From the NCBI GenBank assembly GCA_963769665.1, contig CAVYMQ010000003.1:434001-498000 (forward strand): a stretch of 64,000 nucleotides of DNA, read 5' to 3'. The translations under genes were made by a program, and so were the position numbers. Below the pieces are notes generated by a model. It searched no databases and was not told the origin of the DNA. It was given only the letters and a program-made list of their open reading frames with translations. Below are positions 7,521-17,349 of the stretch, piece by piece. Numbering within the stretch: the first letter of the stretch is position 1; the number at the start of each line of letters is the position of its first letter. The DNA comes from JACCTU01 sp963769665. Lineage in GTDB: Bacteria > Actinomycetota > Thermoleophilia > Gaiellales > Gaiellaceae.

Positions 7521-9335
7521 GTGACGCTCGCGCTCTCGATTCTCCTCCACGCGTTGCTCGGGGTCGTTCTGGCGGCGGTGATCTGGCTCACCGGCGTCAC
7601 CGTCGCGCTGCGCCTGCCCGGCAAGCAGCTCGCAAACGCGTACGCCGCCGGCCTGTTGATCGTCGTCGCCGCGGCGTTCGTCGCGCTGATCTCCGGGCTG
7701 CCTTCTACCGGCTCTCGCTGGTCGCGATCGGGCTGCTGACGTGGCGCGGCGCGCGTGCCGTCGCAGCGGCCGACGTGCACGCCCGAGCGGGGCGAGTCGC
7801 TCGCACGCCGCGCTGCCGGGGACAGTGGCGTTCGCGGTCGCGCTGGGCTCGTTCCAGCACGGGCCGGACGCGAACGTGCGGTCGAACGCGTTCGGCGACC
7901 TCGTCTTCTACGTGGCCGAGCTGCGATCGGCCGCGCAATCGGTCGCTGCGTTTCGCGACCTCTCGCTCGTCGGCTTCGACCACACGTACGTGCAGTCGGC
8001 GCCGGCATTCGTCGGTGCGGCTCTCGACGTGCTTCCGGGCTTCGATCCGTTTCTCTTCTTCACGGCGACCCTGCCCGCGTGCCTGTTCGCATCGCTTGCG
8101 ATCGGGCTCGGCACGATCGAGCGACGGGGAGCGGTGGCGATCGCCGCGCTGCTCGCGCTCGGCGCGTTCGCGTATCCGACCTGGTTGAGCGAGAGCCCGC
8201 CCGTGACGCTCGCGGCACCGGTCGCGTTCAGCTTTCTCGCTTTCGCCGCCTTCCCAGCGCTGTCGAGTGCGGCACTCGCAGCCGCAGCGCTCGTGCTGAC
8301 CAAAGGAGTCGGGCTCGTGCCGCTCGCCGCTCTCGTCATCGTCGGCCTCGGCCGGCGGGACAGGCGTCGGAGGCGTCTTCGCCCTCGTCGCGGGCGTCGC
8401 GGCAGCCGCGGTCGCGCTGCTTGCCGCCGACTGGCTGACCGAGTTGCTCGAGCTGGAGTTCTTCCCCAAGGAGGCGCTCGACGGCCTGCGCGACCAACTC
8501 GACGCCCGCAGCACGCAGCAGCTGGCCCCGGCCCTGTTCGTGGCAGGGCACATGCTGCTCCTCGTCGCGACCGCACGGCTGCGACGAGCTCGAGCTGCTC
8601 GCCGCAGTCGCGGCTCGGAGTCGGCGCGGTGTGGTTCGTCGGCGGCCACGGGGCCGACGCGGCCCTCGTGCTCGCTGCGCTGCTCGTCGCGTTCGAGCTC
8701 GCCGTGCGCGCGCCCGAGCGCACGACACCGGTTGCTCTTCGCCGGCGCCGCGTCGTGTCTGCGTCGCCGGAGCGTGGTTCCGCGAGGTCGCAGGCGTCGG
8801 CACGGGCGCCGCGCTGCTCGCGCTCGCCGGGCTCGCCCTGCTCGGCGCGTTCGGCGCCCTGCGGCTTCGCAGCACTCGCCCTCCTCGCCGCCGCGACGTT
8901 GGCGATCGCGCTTGCTGCAGGCTTCCTGCGACTCGACCCTGCGCCGCCGCCGCTGACACGAGCGAGCATGCAGAGCTCATCGACCACGCTCTCGGAGCTG
9001 CCGGCCGACGCGCTCGTCTTTACGAGCCTGACGGGCCCGCGGATCACCTCGGACGAGGGCTGGAACTACTACAGCGCCGTCTCGGGTCGCCAGCACTACA
9101 TCGCCGGCTGGGCGAACAGCGAGCTGCGGGTCCGGCCCAGCCGAACGCAGGGAGCGGCTGCGGCTGAACCGGCTGGCGCTGGGCGGCGAACCCCGGCCCG
9201 GCGCTCACCGACGCCCGCATCGCGTCGGATCGCCCGCTCTACGCGGTGCTCCGCGCCGGCGAGCAGGCGCCGCCTGGGGCGCGCCGTCTCTACGTCAACG
9301 ACCGTTTCGCGCTCTACGAGCTGCGGGCGCCGTGA
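7521..9335 (+). CDS. Polytopic membrane protein, GT-C-like, copy 1 of paralogue family A (frameshifted)
   Basis: The gene starts at GTG 7521 and ends at TGA 9333-9335, interrupted by at least five indels. Reconstructed segments are strongly hydrophobic: HALLGVVLAAVIWLTGVTVA, YAAGLLIVVAAAFVALISG, AAIAALLALGAFAYPTWL-type and LALLAAATLAIALAAGF helices, about 10 or more in total. A loop contains FYVAELRSAAQSVAAFRDLS and VGAALDVLPGFDPFLFFTA. The C-terminal soluble part has DALVFTSLTGP, WNYYSAVSGRQHYIAGW and ends YVNDRFALYELRAP. The same layout and motifs occur in the gene at 10359-12208, so the two are duplicates. No catalytic residues can be assigned. A GT-C (PMT/ArnT-like) transferase using a lipid-linked sugar made by the GT2 between them is the working guess. 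Confidence 0.55.
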
Positions 9336-9346
9336 TCCGCGCGGGG

Positions 9347-9352
9347 TACGAT
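9347..9352 (+). promoter_or_regulatory. -10 box TACGAT, leaderless start at 9361
   Basis: TACGAT sits in the 25-base gap between two co-directional genes, 8 nt before the GTG at 9361, with no ribosome-binding site. It suggests that the GT2 can be transcribed separately. Confidence 0.5.
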
Positions 9353-9360
9353 CGAAAGCC

Positions 9361-10347
9361 GTGAACCGGATCCGCTACTCCTTCGTGATCCCGGTCTTCA
9401 ACGAGCGCGAGACCCTGCCCGAGCTCCATCGAGCGGCTGTCGCAGGTGATCGACGGGCTCGACGGCGAGGCCGAGCTCCTCTTCGTCGACGACTCCAGCT
9501 ACGACGGGAGCGACGAGCTGCTCGCGGAGCTCGGCCGGCGCGATCCTCGCGTCCGCGTCCTGACGTTCGCGCGGAACTTCGGCCACCAGGTCGCGATCAC
9601 CGCCGGTCTCGACCACGCCGCCGGCGACGCCGTGATCGTGATGGACGCCGACCTTCAGGATCCGCCCGAGGTGGTGCCGGACCTGATCGCGCGCTGGCAG
9701 GAGGGATACGAGGTCGTCTACGCCGTGCGCAGGCGACGCTCGGAGAGAGCTGGCTCAAGCGCAGGACGGCGGCGTGGTTCTATCGCCTCCTGCCGCTGGA
9801 TCGCGCACACCGAGATGCCGCTCGACGCCGGTGACTTCCGCCTGATCGATCGCCGCGCCGTCGACGCGTTCCGACGGATGCGCGAACGCGCGCGCTACGT
9901 CCGGGGGATGATCAGCTGGGTCGGCTTCCGCCAGATCGGCGTTCCCTACGACCGCGCCGAGCGCTACGCAGGGGAGCCGAAGTACTCGTACCGCAAGTCG
10001 TTGGCGCTCGCGGTCGACGGCCTCGTCAGCTTCTCGAACGCGCCGCTCCGCCTCGCGCTCATGGCGCGGCTTCCTCTTCTCCTCGTTGGCGTTCCTCGTC
10101 GGCGTGTTCGCGATCGTCGCGAAGCTCTCGGGCGCGTTCACCGTCCCCGGCTGGGCGTCGATCCTCGTCGTGATCTCGTTCCTCGGCGGGATCCAGCTGA
10201 CGTTGATGGGCATGCTCGGGCTCTACGTCGGCCGGATCTACGAGGAGGTCAAGGCGCGGCCGATCTACATCCTCCGCGAGGATGACGTGCCGTCGCAGAG
10301 GCGCCGGGCCTCGTGCGCGGACCGAGAGCTCGCTGCCCGCGGGATAG
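9361..10347 (+). CDS. GT2 glycosyltransferase, polyprenyl-phosphate sugar synthase-like (frameshifted)
   Basis: Dolichyl-phosphate-mannose-synthase/ArnC/GtrB type: transfers a sugar from a nucleotide donor to undecaprenyl phosphate at the membrane. Visible parts are RYSFVIPVFNERETLPEL, ELLFVDDSSYDGSDELLAEL, RVLTFARNFGHQVAITAGLD, DAVIVMDADLQDPPEVVPDL (the DXD region), ARYVRGMISWVGFRQIGVPY and YAGEPKYSYRKSL. Two C-terminal helices follow (AFLVGVFAIVAKLSGAF and ISFLGGIQLTLMGMLGLYV), ending in the typical GRIYEEVKARPIYIL. Four or so indels interrupt it (about 9430, 9735, 9785, 10075). The last codons are uncertain; a frame ending at the TAG 10345-10347, which overlaps the next -10 box, fits best. 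It lies between two paralogous membrane proteins and probably supplies their lipid-linked donor. Confidence 0.8.
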
Positions 10348-10350
10348 CAT
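10345..10350 (+). promoter_or_regulatory. -10 box TAGCAT, leaderless start at 10359
   Basis: TAGCAT lies 8 nt before the GTG at 10359, without a ribosome-binding site. Its TAG probably serves also as the stop codon of the upstream GT2. Confidence 0.55.
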
Positions 10351-10358
10351 CGCCCACC

Positions 10359-12208
10359 GTGGCCGAGGTCGCGGCTGGAGTCGTGCTGCACACCGCGCCT
10401 GGGCCTCGTGCTTGCGGCGCTCGTCTGGCTCGTCGGCCGGGGTTGCCTCGCGGTCTGCAGACGGCCGCTCGAGGGCAGGTCGCTGCTCGACGCGTATCCG
10501 CTCGGCCTCTTCGTCGTCCTGGCCGCCGCGGTGCCGCCGCTCCTGTGGCGTCCGCTCGGGGTCGCCTCCGTAGTCGTCCTGGTCGCGGCGGTCGTCGTCG
10601 GGCGTTCGAGGCGCGACGCTGCCGCTCCGCGGAACGGCGCTCGCGCTCGCGACGCTCGGCTCGGCGGCCTTCGGCGCCGGCCTGGGCCTGCTCTTGCACG
10701 GCCCGACGGACGAGCTCGACTCCGCGGCGTACGGCGGGATGCTCTGGTACGTCGCCAAGGTCGTCAGCGCGGCACAGTCGATCGTCCCGTTTCGCGACCC
10801 GCTCGCCGAGGGCGAGCACATGATCTACACCGAGGCGGGCACGAGCTTCGTCGGGGCCGCTCTCTCGTGGCTGCCCGGATTCGACCCGATCCTGTACCAC
10901 GCCGCGACGCTGCCGACGTTCGCCGCCGCCTCGCTCTGCGTCGGGATCGCGCTCTTCGCAGGTCGGGCGCCGCAGGTTGCGCTCCTCGGCATCGCCGCGG
11001 CACTGCTCGCGGTGGCGATCGTGCCGTACCCGTCGTGGCTCACCGAGACGCCGCCGGCCGCGTTCGCGCTCCCGCTCGTCTTCTCGCTCTGGCGGATCTG
11101 GCGCGACGAGCTCGACACGCGCTGGCTGGTCGTCTTGAGCTCCGTCGTCGCACTGGACTACTTCCAGACGAAGGTGATCGCGATCATGGCGCTCGGGCTC
11201 CTGCTCATCGCGGGTCTCCTGGAACGTCACCGACACCGGCCGGACTTTCGTCGTGTCGCCGCGATCGCCGCCGGGTCGCTCGCGCTCGGGGCGGCCGTGA
11301 TGATCGGGCTGCTCTTCACGTTCGCGAGCTGGTACACGGGGCTCGCGAAGGCGAAAGCGCTCCCGCTGGACGCCGTTCGGGGGCTCACCGACGGCGACCC
11401 GGACCTGCGGTCGCTCGGGCTCGTCTGCCTCGTCGCCGGCGAACTGCTGCTGCTCGCTGCGCTCGCCCGCGCACGTATGTGGGCGCTCTGCGCGGTGCTC
11501 CTCGTGACGGTGCTGCCCTCGTGGTTCCTCTCCGGCTACGGGTTCGACATCTCGCTCGTCAGCGAGATCTTCTTGGCCGCGCTGCTCCTGCTCGTGGGCG
11601 TCCGACTCGATCTGCGCCTGACGCTCGCGGCGGGTGCGCTGCTCGTGTTCGCGGCCGTGGCGAGGGAACCGCTCGGACCACAGCCCGGCTTCGTGCTCAC
11701 GGTCGCGCTGTTGGTCGCGCTCGGCGCCGTCGCGGTCCGCTCACCGGCGGTCGTCCGCGTCGGTGCCGTTGCTGCCGCGGCGGCCGTCGCGCTCGCGCTC
11801 GCCGTTCGCGGAGGGCTCGACGACCCCGCCGTCGCGATCACGACCGCCGATCACGACATCTGGGCCGAGGTCGAGCGCGTGTCCCTGAGGACGGCCTCGT
11901 GTTCACGTCGCTGACCGGGCCGTCGACGTCACGCGGCGAGCAGGGCTGGAACAACTACCCGGCGATCGCCGGGCGACAGCTCTGGCTCGCGGGCTGGTAC
12001 GACGGGCGGCTCGTCTCGACGAGCACGACCGCGACCGCAGGCTCGCGGAGAACCGCTCGGTGGTGACGGGGAGCACGAAGCCCCGCGAGCTGGTGCCGTC
12101 GCGCGCCTATCCGTCGTCCTTCGCGTCGTGCGCCGTGCGAGCGAGTGCCCCAGTCGTTCGGCGCCTGTACGGGAACGAGACCTCGTGCTCTACCGCATCC
12201 CCTCGTAG
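10359..12208 (+). CDS. Polytopic membrane protein, GT-C-like, copy 2 of paralogue family A (frameshifted)
   Basis: Starts at GTG 10359, ends at TAG 12206-12208. The central part (10690-11880) is in one frame and shows about ten hydrophobic helices, for example LGIAAALLAVAIVPYPSWL, LGAAVMIGLLFTFASWY and LVCLVAGELLLLAALA. It shares with the gene at 7521 the loop WYVAKVVSAAQSIVPFRD plus FVGAALSWLPGFDPILYHAA and the tail GLVFTSLTGP, QGWNNYPAIAGRQLWLAGW and LYGNE followed by DLVLYRIP. Early (10390-10690) and late (11880-12185) parts are broken by indels. No family member of known function is recognised; a glycosyltransferase of the GT-C superfamily or a polymerase is possible. The stop overlaps the convergent GT4 by 19 bases. 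Confidence 0.55.
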
Positions 12209-13231
12209 AGCGCGAGCGTCCGCTCGACCATCGTCTGCTCGGAGTGAGCGCTCGCGGACGCGCCGCTGCGCCTCGGCGGCGACGCGCGCGCCTCGCTCCG
12301 GCGTGGTCGAGCACCGCAGAGATCCGGTCGGCGAGCGCCGCCGCGTCGCCGGGCGGGACGAGCCAGCCGGTCTCGCCGTCGACGACCGTCTCGCGGATCC
12401 CGCCGACGGGCGTCGCGACGACCGGGACGCCGGCCGCCTGCGCCTCGATCACGGCGAGGCAGAGGCCCTCGAACCGCGACGGGAACGCGAACACCGCGAA
12501 CGAGGCGAGCAGGTCGGGCACGTCGTCGCGCGCGCCGAGCAGGGCGACCCGGTCGCCGAGCGGCGCCGCGAGCGCCTCGAGCTCGGCGCGGAGCTCGCCC
12601 TCGCCGGCGATCGCGAAGCGGACGTCCGGCTGCCGCGCGAGCACGAGCGGCGCCGCCTCGAGCAGCGTCGCGCTGGCCCTTCTGCTCGGCGAGCCGCGCG
12701 ACGTTGCCGACGACGGCGCCCGTCGAGCACGCGGCGTTCCCGCCGCGAAGCGCTCGAGGTCGATCCCGAGCGGGACGACGACGCGCGCGGCGAGCGACCG
12801 TCGCGCGCGCGATCGGTCTCCGACGTGTAGATCATCGTCGGCCGCGTCGAGCCAGCCGAGCCGCCACCAGAGCCGGCCGGCCGCGTTGTCGCGCCGCGGC
12901 AGCTCGGGCGTGTGGTGCGTGACGAGCAGGCGCCGCACGCGCGGCGAGCCGCGCGGCGACGAGCGCCGGCGGGAGCACCTCGGTCACGTGGACGAGCGTC
13001 GGGCGCAGGCGGCGGAGCGTGCGCGGCGAGGTGGCCGCGTGAGCGCCGGCGCCGAGTCGAGCAGCGCGGCGGGATAGGCGACCGTGCGCACGCCGAGCTC
13101 GGCGAACGGCGCGAGCGCCGCGTCGTCCGGATGGACGCACGACCGCCCGCTGCGCCGAGGCCGCGCGCGAGCGCGGCGACGTAGCGCTCGACCGCGCCCC
13201 AGGCGCGCAGGCCGTGCACGAGCGCGATCAC
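12190..13231 (-). CDS. GT4 family glycosyltransferase (frameshifted)
   Basis: The GTG start (13229-13231, VIALVHGLRAWGAVERYVAA) overlaps the TGA of the previous gene. Central and C-terminal parts are clear: VVVPLGIDLERFAAG, LVLARQPDVRFAIAGEGELR, VALLGARDDVPDLLASFAVF and the GT4 EX7E region FPSRFEGLCLAVIEAQAAG followed by PVVATPVGGIRETVVDGETG. The N-terminal domain (12830-13230) is broken by several indels, but MIYTSETDRARDG-type and RLLVTHHTPELPRRDN segments remain. Retaining GT-B fold; donor and acceptor unknown. The end is ERTLALYEGMR with the stop at 12190-12192, overlapping the convergent gene. Third in a minus-strand group of four glycosyltransferases plus downstream. Confidence 0.75.
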
Positions 13232-14231
13232 GCGAGCTCCTCGAGCGCCTCGGAGAGCTCGCGCGCCGTGCGCTCCCACGTGAACTCGGCGGCGCGGGCC
13301 AGCCCGCGCGCGCCGCCACTCGTCCGGCGTCGGCGAGCGCCTGCGTGCGAGCGCCTCGGCGAGGCCCGTCGGCGGAGCCCGGCGGGGCGAGCGGCGCGGC
13401 GCCGGCGGTGATCTCGGGGATCGACGTCGCCGTCGTCGCGGCGACCGGCGTGCCGCACGCCATCGCCTCGAGCACCTGGAAGCCGAAGCCCTCGTAGAGG
13501 CTCCCGTCGACGTACGCGGCCGCGCCGCGGTAGAGCTCGAGCAGCACGTCGTCGCTCACGCGGCCGAGGTACTCGACGCCGTCGTGCGCCGGCCCGCGCT
13601 AGCCGCCCGCGACGCGCGAGCGGGAGCCCGGCCGTCGTGCGCCGCGGCGAGCACCGTCGGCGGGATCGTCGCGCGGATCGTTCGTGAGGATCGCCAGGAC
13701 GTACGGCTCGCGCCTTGGGCCCGGCGTGAAGCGCCGGGTCGAGGCCCGGGTAGAGCGGGCGCGCCGGGACGCGGGATCGCGTCGGCGGTCGCCTGCGAGC
13801 CGGTGAGGACGAGCGCCGCGCGGCGCGAGGCTGCGCTGCCAGAGCGCGAGCGTGACGAGCATCGCTCCCGCGCTGCCAGGCCCGCGCGCCGAGCTCGCGG
13901 TTGTGCCGGATCCGGTGCGTCGGCGGCTCGAAGAGCCAGACGACGAACCGCCCGCGGCCGGCGAGCGGGCAGCCGCTCCGTCCACGTGAGCATGCACGTC
14001 GAGCCGGTGCTCGCGCGACCGCGCGCGGCGAGCCCGACCTGCTCCCACTCGAGCGTCAGCCGCGGGTCGACCCGCGATCGGCCGGAACGGACAGCTCCTC
14101 CGGGTGGCGCGCGAAGACGACGAGCTCGATGCCGGCCGAGCCGCGCGAGCGCCTCGACGGTCCCGCGCTGCACCCGCGCGATCCCCTTCGCCGTCGGGCG
14201 CGACGGACGTCGCGTCAATGCCGAGCCGCAC
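13228..14231 (-). CDS. GT4 family glycosyltransferase, mannosyl/rhamnosyltransferase-like (heavily frameshifted)
   Basis: The GTG start at 14229-14231 gives RLGIDATSVAPD, then in other frames GIARVQRGTVEALARLG and ELVVFAR, the usual N-terminus of WbaZ-type GT4 enzymes. The middle has LTLEWEQVGLAARG and ALVLTGSQATADAIPR. The C-terminal EX7E region is readable as MSDDVLLELYRGAAAYVDGS, LYEGFGFQVLEAMACGTPVA and TSIPEITAGAAPLAPPG. It ends ARELSEALEELA with TGA at 13228-13230, overlapping the next GTG. At least five indels. It probably transfers a hexose within the repeat unit; the substrate cannot be read from the sequence. Confidence 0.7.
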
Positions 14232-15076
14232 GCCGGTCCTTCAGCCGCGCGACGCACCGGGCGCGGCAGGAGCGCCTTGCCGAGCAGCGAGAGCGAGCGC
14301 GGCGACGGCCGCCGCGGCACCGACGCGCAGCAGGTAGCGCCGCGCCGGCCCGAGCTCGAGCGCGTCGTAGAAGTACTCGCCGGCCGCGAGGTACGCGCTC
14401 GTCCGCCCTCGGGCCCGAGCACCTCGTCCGCGATGCGCACGTAGTCGCGCGCCTTCGCGAGCGGCGCGCCGCCCGACTTCGAGTCCGGGTGGACGCGGTA
14501 GGTCGCGAGCGTCGCCTCGATCCGGCGCACGCGCTCCGGCGGCAGCCCGAGCACCCACTCGAAGTCGAAGAAGTAGTAGGCGCGCTCGTTGAACGGGCCG
14601 CCACGCCTCGCGCGCGGAAGAGCGAGCCCGGCTGGACGACGTGGTTCGCGCACGTGCGCCGCATCTCCGCGAGGTCGAACGGCCGCGGCGTGCAGCGGTG
14701 AAGAGCGCGCGCGCCGGCCTCGTCGACGAACTCGCGCGTCGCCGTAGACGAGCCAGACCTCGGGTCGCGGCTCGAGCTCGTCGACGACGCGCGAGACCGC
14801 GCCCGGCAGCAGCGTGTCGTCCGAGCTGAGCCAGCCGAGCAGCTCGCCGCCCGCGCGCGCGAACGCCGCGTTCAGCGCGGCCGCCTGCCCGCCGTCCGGG
14901 CCCGCTCGTCCACCACGCGAGCCGGTCCTCGTAGCGGCGGATCACCTCGACGCTGCCGTCCGTCGAGCCGCCGTCGACGACCGCGTACTCGAGCGCCGGG
15001 TAGTCCTGCGCGAGCACCGACTCGATCGTCTCCTCGAGGAACGCCGCCTGGTTGAAGGACGGCGTGACGACGTCAC
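14215..15076 (-). CDS. GT2 family glycosyltransferase (frameshifted)
   Basis: Starts at GTG 15074-15076; one base is missing or added right after the start, after which VVTPSFNQAAFLEETIESVL, AQDYPALEYAVVDGGSTDGS and VEVIRRYEDRLAWWTSGP follow. These are the nucleotide-binding and DXD-like parts of GT-A enzymes. Further on come SQLGW-SSDD-type residues in another frame, RRTCANHVVQPGSLFR, FFDFEWVLGLPPERVRRIEA, ATYRVHPDSKSGGAPLAKA and a helical tail LGPARRYLLRVGAAAAVAAL. The end reads RLKDRRAARH with TGA at 14215-14217, overlapping the next start. GT2 members with VVTPSFNQ and ATYRxHPxSKS are common in exopolysaccharide loci. Confidence 0.72.
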
Positions 15077-15087
15077 GAGCGGACGGC

Positions 15088-16305
15088 TCAGGCGGCGACC
15101 AGCTCCTCGTAGAGCGAGACGTAGCGCTCGACCTGCAGCTCGATCGGGAACTCCTCCTCGGCGACCTCGCGGCAGCGCCGGCCGAGCCGGTCGAGCAGCT
15201 CCTGGTCGCCGAGCAACGTCGCGAGCCCCTCGGCGAGGTCGTCGGCGTCGCCGAAGCGCGCCGTGTAGCCGGTCTCCATGTGGCGCACGACGTCGGTCAC
15301 GCCGCCGCGGTCGAACGCGACGCACGGCGTGCCGCACGCGATGCTCTCCGGCGCGGTCTGCGTGAGCACGTCGGCGAGCGTCGGCACGGCGAAGACGTCG
15401 GCCGCGCGGTACGCGTCGGCGAGCACCGTCCTCGTCCGAGACCTGGCCGAGGTAGCGCGTCTCGATCCCGCGCACGACCGTCCCGCCGCCGGCGACGAGC
15501 AGGAGCGGCGGGCGCTCGAGCCGCCGCAGCGCCTCGGCGAGCAGGTGCAGGCCCTTGCGGCGCTCGTTGATCTGCGCCGCCGCGAAGAAGACGATCCGCT
15601 GGTCGAGCGGGAGCCGCAGCCGCTTGCGCGCCTCCTCCTGCGACCCGGGCCGGAAGACGCCCGTGTCGATCCCGGTCGGGATGTGCCGGATGTCGTAGCG
15701 GCCCAGCAGCGGGCTCGCCGCGCACGAGCTCGGTCGATCCAGCGCGAGGGAACGACGAGCGTCAGCCGCGAGAGCTCGTAGGCGCGTCCTTGAGGCGGTA
15801 GAGGAGCGCGGTCGTGTCGCGGCGCAGGCGCGGGTACTCGCCGAGGTACGGGCAGGTGCCGCAGCCGTGCGCCCAGCGCTCGCAGTCGAGCGGGTACGCG
15901 ATGTGGCCGGTCATCCCCCACTGGTCGTGCAGCTGCCAGACGACCGGGCGCCCGCGGCTGATCGCCGGCAGCGCGGTGAAGCCGAAGTAGCTGCCGTGCA
16001 GGTTGTGCAGCTGCACGACGTCGCGCCGAGCGGAACCAGCGGTCGGCGAGGACGCCGAAGGACGAGGGGTAGAAGACGTACTGGAGGCTGAGCAGGTCGA
16101 GCAGCTCGCCCGAGGCGCGGTCGAGCGCGCGCCAGGCGAGATTCCGCTTCAGCGGGCGGATGTCCGCGTCCGGGGTCACCTTGCGGCCGACGAGCATGCG
16201 CGAGCTGTGGCCGAGGCCGTTGAGGCCGCGGTGCAGCTTGTACGCCGCGCGCCCGGCACCGCCGGCTGCGTCAGACTCGCTGATGTGGAGGACGTTGAGC
16301 GACAC
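15088..16305 (-). CDS. GT4 family glycosyltransferase, WcaC-like (frameshifted), paralogue of 19201-20423
   Basis: The GTG start at 16303-16305 lies 6 nt after a TATGCT box on the minus strand. N-terminus: LNVLHISESDAAGGAGRAAY, KLHRGLNGLGHSSRMLVGRK, then PLKRNLAWRALDRASGELLD. A cysteine cluster follows, DCERWAHGCGTCPYLGEYP, preceded by VVWQLHDQWGMTGHIAYP. The C-terminal GT4 part reads VLADAYRAADVFAVPTLADV, TQTAPESIACGTPCVAFDRG and GVTDVVRHMETGYTARFGDA. It ends VERYVSLYEELVAA. The middle (15420-15760) is scrambled by several indels. The HD-W-TGH plus Cys cluster is known from WcaC-type transferases. It is a duplicate of 19201-20423 with the same motifs throughout. Confidence 0.78.
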   Translation of the reverse strand: MSLNVLHISESDAAGGAGRAAYKLHRGLNGLGHSSRMLVGRKVTPDADIRPLKRNLAWRALDRASGELLDLLSLQYVFYPSSFGVLADRWFRSARRRAAAQPARQLLRLHRAAGDQPRAPGRLAAARPVGDDRPHRVPARLRALGARLRHLPVPRRVPAPAPRHDRAPLPPQGRAYELSRLTLVVPSRWIDRARARRARCWAATTSGTSRPGSTRASSGPGRRRRRASGCGSRSTSGSSSSRRRRSTSAARACTCSPRRCGGSSARRSCSSPAAGRSCAGSRRATSARSRTRTVLADAYRAADVFAVPTLADVLTQTAPESIACGTPCVAFDRGGVTDVVRHMETGYTARFGDADDLAEGLATLLGDQELLDRLGRRCREVAEEEFPIELQVERYVSLYEELVAA

Positions 16306-16311
16306 GCCGAG

Positions 16312-16321
16312 AGCATAGGTT
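16312..16321. promoter_or_regulatory. Overlapping divergent -10 boxes
   Basis: AGCATAGGTT contains TATGCT on the minus strand (16312-16317), 6 nt before the GTG of the GT4, and TAGGTT on the plus strand (16316-16321), just before the methyltransferase. The layout is nearly identical at 20433-20442. No ribosome-binding sites are seen. Confidence 0.5.
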
Positions 16322-16327
16322 CGGGCC

Positions 16328-17205
16328 TGCCCCGGTCTGACCCGCGAGCCGCTCGCCGTCCGCGACGGGATCCCGCGCTTCGTCGAGGACGCCGGCTACG
16401 CGGAGAGCTTCGGCGAGCAGTGGAATCGCTACCGGCGCGTGCAGCTCGACTCGGTCACCGGGCAAGCCGCTCGTCGCGCGACCGGCTGGTCGACGGGACG
16501 CGGCTGGCGGCTCGAGGAGCTCGCGGGCGAGCGCGTGCTCGAGGTCGGCTGCGGCGCGGGCCGCTTCACGGAGGTGCTGGCGGCGGCCGGCGCGGAGGTC
16601 TGGGCCGTGGACGCGTCCGGCGCGGTCGACGCGGCGCGCGGCGACGGTCGCGCGGCGCGCCGAACGTCCGCCTCGCGCAGGCCGATCTCTTCGACCTGCC
16701 GTTCGCGCCGGGCTCGTTCGATCGCGTGCTCTGCTACGGCGTCCTCCAGCACACGCCCGACCCGCGGCGCGCCTTCCTCGCGGTCGCGGCGCAGGTGCGC
16801 CCCGGCGGAGTGCTCGCGGCCGACGTGTACCGGAAGGCCGAGTACGTCGACCGCTGGTCGGCGAAGACGCTGTGGCGTCCGCTCACGACGCGCCTGTCGC
16901 GCGCGCGGCTGCGCCGGCTCGTCGAGTGGTACGTCCCGCGCTGGCTCCCGGTCGACACCCGCCTCGCGCGCGTGCCCGCAGGCCGCTTCCTCGTCGCGCT
17001 CGTCCCGTGCTGGAACTACACCGGCCGCTGCCGCTCTCGCCCGAGGAGCTGCGCGCTGGGCCGTCCTCGACACGTTCGACGCGCTCTCGCCGCGTACGAC
17101 AAGCCGCAGACGCTCGAGACGGTGCGAGCGTGGTGCGACGAGGCGGGCCTCGTCGACGTCGACGTGCGTCCGGCGGCGGATCGTCATCAACGCCACCGGC
17201 CGCTA
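16328..17205 (+). CDS. SAM-dependent methyltransferase (frameshifted)
   Basis: The start is not clear; LTREPLAVRDGIPRFVEDAG at about 16337 is the first conserved piece and resembles the N-terminus of zinc-ribbon methyltransferases whose first cysteines would lie just upstream. SAM motif I is WRLEELAGERVLEVGCGAGR, then FTEVLAAAGAEVWAVDASGA, RLAQADLFDLPFAPGSFD, RVLCYGVLQHTPDPRRAFLA and RPGGVLAADVYRKAEYVDRW. A long C-terminal extension contains RLRRLVEWYVPRWLPVDTR and PLSPEELRAWAVLDTFDALS. Four or five indels (about 16475, 16655, 17025, 17045, 17170). It ends INATGR with TAG at 17203-17205. Probably acts on a sugar of this locus. Confidence 0.72.
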
Positions 17206-17316
17206 GCCACGGCCATCCGGACACGGCAGGGCTGTCGTCATGGCCCGTGCGGCCACGGCCCGCGGAGTCAGGCTCCGCCGGAAGCGACGGTCTCAGCGGT
17301 GCCGTCGTACGCTTGC

Positions 17317-17349
17317 GGACATGACAGGGGTCTGTCCCCTGTCATGTCC
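17317..17349. terminator. Perfect 14-bp inverted repeat, possible bidirectional terminator
   Basis: GGACATGACAGGGG (17317-17330) and its exact reverse complement CCCCTGTCATGTCC (17336-17349) enclose the 5-base loop TCTGT. It lies between two convergent genes, the methyltransferase ending at 17205 and the AsnB homologue ending near 17342, in the only gap of more than 100 bases in the window. No T-tract follows on either side, so an intrinsic terminator is not proven; a dispersed palindromic repeat is an alternative. The rest of 17206-17316 shows nothing recognisable. Confidence 0.5.
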
